Assembly (NCBI GenBank): GCA_017632755.1
Contig: JAGBQU010000170.1
Span: 1-11,921, forward strand
Direction of reading: 5' to 3'
DNA: 11,921 bases
Source of the DNA: Lachnospiraceae bacterium
GTDB lineage: Bacteria; Bacillota_A; Clostridia; Lachnospirales; Lachnospiraceae
The notes under the pieces are model-generated. The model made no database searches. It had not been told where the DNA came from and worked only from the letters and a program-made list of their open reading frames with translations. Of this stretch, positions 6,330 to 11,921 are shown piece by piece; within the stretch, counting starts at the first letter, position 1, and every line of letters begins with the position of its first letter. Both the position numbers and the translations under genes were made by a program.

Positions 6330-7845
6330 GCAATAAGGAATTTATCCCCAAATAAAAAAGAAAGTAACCTTAAGCAGAGCAGAGATAAGCTGGAAGCTGT
6401 CCGGGAAAAGCTCCTAAGTAACGATGGGGAAATTGAGCGTCTGACGACGAACCTTGGCGAGAATAATCTGGTTAAGGCGCGCGCCTTTGCCGATCTGCTT
6501 GCGGGTGATCCGTCCATCCTCTCAAACGATGCGAATCTTTCTTCCATCTGCGAGCGCCTGATGGTCAATGAGCTTCACGTCATAGATGATAAAGGAATCA
6601 TCACAAACAGCACGGTTCCCGCGTATGTCGGATTTGATATGGGAAGCGGCGAACAGTCCGCAGCATTTCTTGCCATCTTGGATGATCCCTCTTATGAGCT
6701 TGTGTAGGAGCCGCAGGCGAATGTGGCAGAGGGGATTGTGATCCAGTATGTCGGGGTAGCCCGGAAGGACAAACCAGGTCTTGTGCAGGTGGGTATTCAG
6801 CCGGAGATATTGGCGCAGACACTGGCCAGTACCGCTATCGATGTTGTTTTAAATGAGATTGAATTTGGGGAAAAGGGCTATGTGTTTGCGATCAATAAAG
6901 AGGACGGAATGATTCTTTCACACCCCGACACCACTCTGATCGGAAAAGCAGCATCCGAGGCAGGGTTTGCACAGAATCCTGTTCCCGGCAGCAAAAAAGC
7001 TTCCATAAACGGTTAAAAAGGCTATTATGTTATGGAAGAATACGGCGACATGCTGATCGGAACGTTCCTTCCCAGCAGGGAATATTACAGTGCCCGCACG
7101 AATCAGACGGTGGTTGTATCCATCAGTCTATTGCTTATTTTCATTGCGTTGCTCTTTGTGATCATGCGTACAGTGGATAATCAGATTATAAGCGGTATCG
7201 GAAATATAAACAATTCAATCCGAAGCATTGCACAGTCTGGAGAATGAATTAAACGGCAGTGCGGATCAGACGATCAAAGTTACGAATTCGACAAAGGCCG
7301 CAGTGGATGAAATCAGCAACACGCGCAGGAAGCTTTCCGAACTCGGTGATTCTATCAATAATATCAGTGAAATTTCCACGCAGATAGAGAAGATCATCGA
7401 CGAGATCTCCTCGATCGCAGGGCAGACAAACCTGCTTGCGTTAAACGCATCCATCGAAGCCGCAAGAGCAGGTGAGAGCGGTCGTGGTTTCACGGTTGTT
7501 GCGACGCAGGTCGGAGAGCTTGCAACCCGCTCGTCCCAATCTGCAAAGGAGATCGGCGAATTGATCATAAGCGCCGTAGATGCCGTGCGGCAGGGTAAAG
7601 AGATCGCAGATATAACGGCAAGCGAATTTGAGACGGTGGTAGGGATCATTAACAGTGTTGATTCCGAAGTGACAGAGGTAGCGGATATGGTACGTACAAA
7701 CGCTTCTGTTTTGTCAGAAGCCGTGAGAGAGATCGACCGTATCGAGTCTGTTGTGGAGACCAATGTACAGATCGCGGGCGACAGCAAACAGATCTCCGCG
7801 GATATGGCAGACATCACAAGCCAGTTGCTCAATATGGTGAATTAG
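6330..7845 (+). pseudogene. Broken methyl-accepting chemotaxis protein (Cache sensor, HAMP start, signalling tip)
   Basis: One frame runs from 6330 to 7247 and encodes a Cache-like extracellular sensor (for example ELHVIDDKGIITNS, YVGFDMGSGEQSAAF and GYVFAINKEDGMILSHPD), then a membrane helix (about 7107-7170) and the start of a HAMP domain. It is interrupted by TAG 6705-6707 and TAA 7014-7016 and ends at TGA 7245-7247. The signalling module continues in a different frame, about 7231-7845. It contains the CheA/CheW-binding hairpin tip ([18 protein letters not shown], then SGRGF), which is well conserved. The 5' end is also missing: no start, first membrane helix or ribosome site is found after the TGA at 6327. 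The stretch normally linking HAMP to the signalling helices is largely deleted at about 7220-7232. Three separate lesions make it non-functional. A soluble product from the 3' frame (alternative start TTG 7228) is conceivable but has no good ribosome site. Confidence 0.85.
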
Positions 7846-7884
7846 TGAAGGTATTGTCTTGGCTATTAAGTAAATGGCTCTCTT

Positions 7885-7927
7885 AAAAGGGGCTGTCGCA
7901 CTAAGTAATTAGTGCGAGGCCTCTTTT
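7885..7927. terminator. Long palindrome, terminator-like and possibly an insertion-sequence end
   Basis: The core arms at 7896-7904 (TCGCACTAA) and 7909-7917 (TTAGTGCGA) pair perfectly around a GTAA loop. Outer arms AAAAGGGGCT (7885-7894) and GGCCTCTTTT (7918-7927) extend the stem with two G-T wobbles and one bulged G. The T-run can act as an intrinsic terminator for the chemoreceptor remnant. The GGGGCTGTCGCACT half resembles terminal inverted repeats of IS1182-type elements, and a fragment of such a transposase follows at once. Confidence 0.65.
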
Positions 7928-8151
7928 CTATGTTAATAGATACCATTACGCTGATTCCGTTCCTTAAAGACATGGAGAATCACCTTACATTCAAGTATAA
8001 AAACATAGTTGCTGATGCGGGCTATGAAAGTGAGGAGAACTATATCTTTATCGAGTCCAATGAGCAGACTGCGTACATCAAGCCTCAGAACTACGAGCTT
8101 TCAGAAACAAGGAAGTTCAATGCAGTGACAAATTCACCCTTTCTGTGTTAG
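7928..8151 (+). pseudogene. IS1182-type transposase fragment (DDE domain piece)
   Basis: The frame from about 7936 to TAG 8149-8151 reads TLIPFLKDMENHL, FKYKNIVADAGYESEENY and AYIKPQNYE. This matches the middle of IS1182-family transposases, where Asp in ADAGYESEENY is one of the catalytic DDE acids. Full transposases are about 450-550 residues; only about 65 recognisable codons remain. The N-terminal DNA-binding part and the C-terminal Glu region are gone, and similarity stops near residue RKFN (about 8118). The piece abuts a palindrome that resembles the element's own terminus, so this is an internally deleted insertion-sequence remnant incapable of transposition. Confidence 0.8.
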
Positions 8152-8177
8152 ACTAAAATCATATGGAACTGATAACC

Positions 8178-8220
8178 AAGGAAGATAAGCAGGATCGGAT
8201 CGATCACCGGGCTTCCTTTT
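8178..8220 (+). terminator. Weak possible terminator before the transglutaminase gene
   Basis: AAGGAAG (8178-8184) can pair with CTTCCTT (8212-8218), followed by TTTT overlapping the arm. The 27-base loop contains a GATCGATC palindrome. The large loop makes this a marginal call. Confidence 0.25.
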
Positions 8221-8264
8221 CTGAAGCATAATGATAAAGTAACATACATATGGGAGGAAACGAA

Positions 8265-9341
8265 ATGAAGCACTCAAAATGCATCACCACAGCACTTATT
8301 ATCCTTTTTAATATGAGTATGAGTTTGACTGCGTTTGCCGGAAAGCAGAATGGTACCATGACGGTGACACTCTCACCTGATGAACGGTATGATCCGAAGT
8401 ACTATGCAGATGCTTTCCTACAGTCTGACGAAGAACTACCGAAAGCAGGATTGAGCGATGCAGAGCGGGCGACATTTGAGGCGCGCATGGTTATTGCGTG
8501 GGAGAAAATGGAAACGACGGTCAATGTCACTGACCTTCACATTCCCACCGATACGCTGGGGGATCTGTATTTTCAGACCTTGTATGCGCACCCGGAGTTT
8601 TTTTACCTAAAGAATTTCTATTCTTTTTCCTGTTCCGGTGACACGGTTATCTCGGTGAAGCCTTCTTATACCAGGAACGCTGCGACCGCAGCGACAAAAA
8701 AAGCGGAACTCGATGCCGTGGTAACCCAGATCCTCTCGCTCATTTCGCCGGAAATGCAGGACTATGAGAAGGCGCTCATCGTACATGACTGGATTGCCCT
8801 TCACTGCTGCTATGGTGGAGATACCGATGATTGTTTTACGGCGTACGGAGCGTTGGTGCAGCACAAGGCTGTGTGTGAAGGCTATTCCAAGGCGTTTGTC
8901 TATATCCTGAAAAATAAACTGGGCATTGAGTGCTGTATGGTCTCCAGCTCTGCCATGAACCACGCGTGGAACCTTGTTCTTTTGGACGGGCATTATTACC
9001 ATGTGGACGTTACATGGGATGATCCCACACCGGATCTGCTCGGCAGGGTATGCCATACCTATTTTATGCTAAATGATGCCTCGATCGTGACTGCCGGTGG
9101 CGGAGGGCATGAAGCAGGGGATAAGGGCATCGTAGCGGACGGAACGACCTATGGAAACGGCCAGTGGAAGGCTTCGGAATCCAACATGGTTTACGATGAG
9201 GGAAAATGGTATTACATCGATAATAAAGGAGAAAAGATCAAAAAGACGGATGATCTGCTCGCTGCATCTGCCACTTCGCTCGGGTACGATTTTCCAAATG
9301 GTATCTCCGCAAAGAAGGCGGAAAGTCAAGTTTTTGCGTAG
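8265..9341 (+). CDS. Secreted transglutaminase-like cysteine protein (N-terminal part of a frameshifted gene)
   Basis: The frame gives 358 residues. Residues 1-25 form a signal peptide (Lys-rich start, hydrophobic core, Ala-Phe-Ala cut site). A transglutaminase-core domain lies at about 165-255. Its catalytic triad is visible: Cys204 in AVCEGYS, His233 in MNHAWN and Asp248 in HVDVTWDD. Bacterial proteins with this domain are usually surface or secreted peptidases or cross-linking enzymes; the substrate is unknown. A WYYIDNKGEKI segment (316-326) resembles the start of a beta-rich repeat region. The ATG at 8265 is chosen over ATG 8250 because the GGGAGG at 8252-8257 lies inside the longer version and seven bases before 8265. 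The frame ends at TAG 9339-9341, but coding continues in the -1 frame to 10309. The natural protein was probably 681 residues. The catalytic domain is intact, so a truncated enzyme may still be made. Confidence 0.82.
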   Translation: MKHSKCITTALIILFNMSMSLTAFAGKQNGTMTVTLSPDERYDPKYYADAFLQSDEELPKAGLSDAERATFEARMVIAWEKMETTVNVTDLHIPTDTLGDLYFQTLYAHPEFFYLKNFYSFSCSGDTVISVKPSYTRNAATAATKKAELDAVVTQILSLISPEMQDYEKALIVHDWIALHCCYGGDTDDCFTAYGALVQHKAVCEGYSKAFVYILKNKLGIECCMVSSSAMNHAWNLVLLDGHYYHVDVTWDDPTPDLLGRVCHTYFMLNDASIVTAGGGGHEAGDKGIVADGTTYGNGQWKASESNMVYDEGKWYYIDNKGEKIKKTDDLLAASATSLGYDFPNGISAKKAESQVFA

Positions 9342-10309
9342 GAATCTATGCCTGTCTTCAAAAAAAGGATGGTCGGCTGATTTTTAACGATGCAAAAAAG
9401 ATCTGCGGCATGGATCTAAAGACCGGAGATTTTTCGACCTTATATACGCCGCCTGCAAGCGAACTGCCCGAGGATCAGCCTGCCAAGATCCACAACATCT
9501 ACGGTTTGAGACTGGACGGCAACATTCTCACGTATTACATTCAGACCAGTCAGGATTTTGCGGGAGATCAGAGCGCAAACATCCACTATGCTACTTTACA
9601 GGACGGACAATACGTGCCAGGCAAATTTGAGGACTCCTCGTCGCAGGGAGGAAACGGCACAGGTGATTCCGGATCCGATAGCGGTCAGACGACTCCGGAC
9701 CCGAATGAACAGGGCGGCTCGGACGTTTCGGGTGGAAAGACGGATACATCGGACACGGATGGTGGCAAGGATCCCGCAGATATCGGTGTTGAAAGTGACG
9801 CATCAACGCCGGCCGCGGAGGGTAACGGTCGGGAAAGTACGGTGAATGATGTTAGAAACGGTGCAAATGCGCTCAAAAAAGGAACAAGCTTCACCGTGGG
9901 CGGCAATTGTTACAAGATCACCAAGGTGAGCGCGGACAAGGCAGAAGCAGCCTTTACGGGCAATGTGGACAAAAAGAAAAAGAGCATCACGATCCCCGCT
10001 TCGGTAAAATATCAAAAGGTTACGATAAAGGTAACATCCGTAGCGTCCAAGGCCCTCAAGGGGCGCACTGCTCTTACCTCTGTGACGGTAGGCAAGCATG
10101 TGACCAGCATCGGATCAAACGCATTTTACGGCTGCAAAAAGCTAAAGACGATCACCCTGAAAGGAAGCGGTATCAAAACATTTGGAAAGAATTGTATCAA
10201 GAACATTCATAAAAAGGCGACGATCAAATGTCCGAAGAGCGTCAGGAAACGCTATAAGTCGAAGTTGAAGGCCAAAACGGGCTTCAGAAAACCAATGCAG
10301 ATTAAATAG
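9342..10309 (+). pseudogene. Out-of-frame C-terminal part of the transglutaminase protein, with BspA-type leucine-rich repeat
   Basis: This frame has been open since 9254 and continues the protein above: VGIYACLQKKDGRLIFND, then a beta-rich segment to about 9620. A low-complexity Ser/Gly/Asp/Thr linker follows (about 9630-9840). The last part is a short leucine-rich repeat of the LRR_5/BspA kind, with LTSVTVGKHVTSIGSNAFYG and a strongly basic tail. Such tails are common on surface proteins of Lachnospiraceae. The first ATG in frame (9410) lacks a ribosome site and a signal peptide, so it is unlikely to be an independent gene. Restoring one T in the T5 run at 9331-9335 would fuse both frames. 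The break may be a true mutation or a sequence error. Confidence 0.75.
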
Positions 10310-10322
10310 TGTATAATTGTAT

Positions 10323-10351
10323 TTGCGTCCTATTTATGCTATACTTATAAA
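10323..10351 (+). promoter_or_regulatory. Sigma-A promoter of hprK
   Basis: TTGCGT (10323-10328) and TATAAA (10346-10351) are separated by exactly 17 bases. Transcription would start near 10358, giving a leader of about 35 bases to the hprK ATG. It lies only 13 bases past the previous stop codon, with no terminator between. Confidence 0.6.
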
Positions 10352-10392
10352 GATTGGCATACAAAATACATGATATAAACGGGGGAAACGAT

Positions 10393-11331
10393 ATGGCAAG
10401 TGTAACTTTGGCTAAAATAATCGAAAAGTTCAAGCTCAGGAACGAAACGCCTGAGATCGACATCAAAGGTATCAAAATATTACAGCCGGATATCAACAGG
10501 CCGGCGCTTCAGCTCGCCGGTTATTTTGAACACTTTGAGACAACCCGTGTTCAGATCGTGGGCTTTGTGGAGTATTCCTATATGCAGTCTTTGTCGGAGG
10601 AGCGCAAGAGAGAGGTCTTTGAACAGTTTCTCTCAAACCCCATCCCTGTCGTCATATTCTGCAGGGATCTTGTACCTGATCCGATCTTTCGTGAGATTGC
10701 GGTGCTGCACAATATTCCCCTTTTGATAACGAAGAAGGCGACTAGCGCATTTACCGCGGAAATCATCCGATGGCTGAATGTCAAGCTGGCTCCCTGTATC
10801 TCCGTCCATGGTGTTTTGGTGGATGTCTTTGGTGAAGGTGTGCTGATCACCGGAGAGAGCGGAATCGGTAAATCGGAGGCTGCGCTCGAGCTGATCAAGA
10901 GAGGTCATCGTCTCGTGACGGATGACGTGGTCGAGATCCGCAAGGTGTCGGAGGAGACGCTGATCGGAAGCGCACCCGATATCACAAAGCATTTGATCGA
11001 GCTTCGAGGTATCGGTATCGTCGATGTCAAGATGCTGTTTGGTGTTTCCTCGGTAAGGGAGACGCAGAGCATTGATCTGGTCATCCGGCTGGAGGAGTGG
11101 AATAAGGACAAGGAGTACGATCGACTCGGACTGGAGGAAGAGTATACGGAATACCTTGGAAACAAGGTGGTCTGTCACTCGTTGCCGATCCGGCCGGGAC
11201 GAAATCTGGCTGTCATATGTGAGTCGGCAGCTGTCAATCATCGTCAGAAGAAGATGGGCTATAATGCGGCGCAGGAGCTGTACCAGCGCGTACAGAATTC
11301 ACTGACCAAAAAAAGAGAAGATGAGGAGTGA
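10393..11331 (+). CDS. hprK: HPr kinase/phosphorylase
   Basis: A 312-residue enzyme, the usual HprK length. It phosphorylates and dephosphorylates Ser46 of HPr (and Crh where present), the signal that drives CcpA-dependent carbon catabolite control in Firmicutes. Residues 1-130 are the N-terminal domain. The C-terminal kinase domain has a Walker A loop GESGIGKS (154-161) leading into the family pattern RGHRLVTDDVVEI (170-182), with acidic Asp177-Asp178. His139 in SVHG is the conserved catalytic-region histidine. The HPrK signature ELRGIGIVDVKMLFG (203-217) follows. The ATG at 10393 is favoured over an upstream TTG at 10354: it fits the family start, and GGGGG at 10381-10385 lies seven bases before it. 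The next gene starts 3 bases after its stop, so the two are cotranscribed and probably translationally coupled. Confidence 0.95.
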   Translation: MASVTLAKIIEKFKLRNETPEIDIKGIKILQPDINRPALQLAGYFEHFETTRVQIVGFVEYSYMQSLSEERKREVFEQFLSNPIPVVIFCRDLVPDPIFREIAVLHNIPLLITKKATSAFTAEIIRWLNVKLAPCISVHGVLVDVFGEGVLITGESGIGKSEAALELIKRGHRLVTDDVVEIRKVSEETLIGSAPDITKHLIELRGIGIVDVKMLFGVSSVRETQSIDLVIRLEEWNKDKEYDRLGLEEEYTEYLGNKVVCHSLPIRPGRNLAVICESAAVNHRQKKMGYNAAQELYQRVQNSLTKKREDEE

Positions 11332-11334
11332 GGA

Positions 11335-11921
11335 ATGAGCAAGTTTGTATTTGGAATCGATGTAGGTGGAACAACGGTAAAGATGGGACTTTTTGACGTG
11401 GACGGACAGGTTCTTGACAAGTGGGAGATCCCGACGCGGATCCAGAACAACGGCGAGAATATCCTTCCTGACATTGCCAAGGCTGTCAATGCCAAGATGC
11501 AGGAAAAGGAGATTTCCAAGGAAGACGTTGTCGGCGTGGGAATCGGTGTGCCGGGTCCCGTCAATGACGAGGGAATCGTGCAGGGCTGTGCAAACCTCGG
11601 TTGGGGAAAGGTAAATATCAATAAGGATCTCTCAGAGCGGATCGGTATGCCGGTTAAGGGAGGCAATGATGCAAACGTGGCTGCTCTTGGCGAAATGTGG
11701 AAGGGCGGCGGCGAGAATTACAAGCATCTCGCCGTGGTGACTCTGGGAACCGGAGTAGGCGGTGGTATCATCATCGATGGCAATATTGTAAACGGTTTCG
11801 GAGGATCCGGCGGAGAGATCGGTCATATGCATGTGCAGGACGGTGAGACCGATGTCTGCGGATGCGGTAATCAGGGATGTCTTGAGCAGTATGCTTCCGC
11901 TACGGGAATCGTTCGTCTGGC
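11335..11921 (+). CDS. glcK: ROK-family glucokinase, partial (runs off window end)
   Basis: The first 195 codons are visible; full ROK glucokinases are about 310-320 residues. The enzyme phosphorylates glucose with ATP to glucose-6-phosphate in the cytoplasm. Motifs in order: the phosphate-binding GIDVGGTTVKMG (7-18), GVGIGVPGPV (67-76), catalytic Asp112 in GGNDANVAALGE, the nucleotide-binding TLGTGVGGG (136-144), and the ROK zinc site with GEIGH (His164) plus CGCGNQGCLE (175-184). Catalytic and zinc residues are all present. It starts 3 bases after the hprK stop, with AGGAG at 11324-11328 inside the end of hprK. Pairing with hprK fits a shared role in glucose handling. Another ROK sugar kinase is possible, but the motif set fits glucokinase best. 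Confidence 0.9.
   Translation, partial: MSKFVFGIDVGGTTVKMGLFDVDGQVLDKWEIPTRIQNNGENILPDIAKAVNAKMQEKEISKEDVVGVGIGVPGPVNDEGIVQGCANLGWGKVNINKDLSERIGMPVKGGNDANVAALGEMWKGGGENYKHLAVVTLGTGVGGGIIIDGNIVNGFGGSGGEIGHMHVQDGETDVCGCGNQGCLEQYASATGIVRL

Noticed and set aside
6705..7016. Stop-codon readthrough or recoding in the chemoreceptor
   Set aside because: TAG and TAA are not selenocysteine codons, other genes here use TAG and TAA as normal stops, and a separate frame change and deletion also break the gene.
7266..7832. 188-codon open frame on the minus strand
   Set aside because: It is antisense to the well-recognised chemoreceptor signalling domain, is Ser/Ile-rich without any domain, and has no ribosome site. 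It is a by-product of codon bias on the other strand.
8250..8264. Upstream ATG as start of the transglutaminase gene
   Set aside because: Its first codons contain the ribosome binding site that serves ATG 8265, and it would put five extra polar residues before a standard signal peptide.
9235..9341. Programmed -1 frameshifting in the transglutaminase gene
   Set aside because: The A-rich slip-like site near 9235-9241 lies before a TGA (9251) in the destination frame, so slipping there would stop at once. No in-frame X-XXY-YYZ heptamer with a downstream hairpin was seen between 9254 and 9341. A simple one-base change explains it better.
10633..11241. 202-codon open frame on the minus strand inside hprK
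   Set aside because: It is fully antisense to a clear HPr kinase, with no family resemblance.

Overview
The window looks like chromosomal DNA from a Gram-positive, motile gut- or rumen-type Clostridium relative, most likely Lachnospiraceae. This is inferred from the mix of genes: a secreted GH26 mannanase, the HPr kinase/ROK glucokinase pair, a chemoreceptor, an EIIC-like/EAL fusion protein, BspA-type surface repeats, strong AGGAGG-type ribosome binding sites and moderate GC content. No rRNA, tRNA, CRISPR array or complete mobile element was found.

Layout. Positions 1-2130 hold a minus-strand, secreted two-discoidin-domain GH26 beta-mannanase, with a bidirectional hairpin terminator downstream and a probable promoter upstream. 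Positions 2220-2680 are a short strip of gene debris: a fragment resembling a Uma2-type nuclease, then the two ends of a MATE efflux pump with the middle missing, preceded by what looks like an intact extended -10 promoter. Positions 2699-6288 form a plus-strand cluster of three intact genes: a membrane PTS EIIC-like domain fused to an EAL (cyclic-di-GMP phosphodiesterase) domain, a histidine-phosphatase-family enzyme, and a HAD-IIA (NagD-like) phosphatase. Positions 6330-8151 are a second decayed strip: a Cache/HAMP chemoreceptor with two in-frame stops and an internal deletion, then a hairpin and a fragment of an IS1182-type transposase. Positions 8265-10309 encode a secreted transglutaminase-like protein with a C-terminal leucine-rich-repeat (BspA-type) region. 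It is split into two frames, and one extra T in a T5 run would rejoin it into 681 residues. Positions 10323-11921 return to housekeeping functions: a clear promoter, hprK, and the start of a ROK glucokinase that runs off the window edge.

How the parts relate. The mannanase degrades extracellular mannan. HPr kinase and glucokinase are the sensing and entry steps of carbon catabolite control. The EIIC-EAL fusion could link an external sugar to cyclic-di-GMP turnover; this is the most unusual intact gene here. The dead chemoreceptor, MATE pump and transposase pieces suggest an accessory region being eroded between conserved blocks. All family assignments are from reading motifs by eye; no database search was run.
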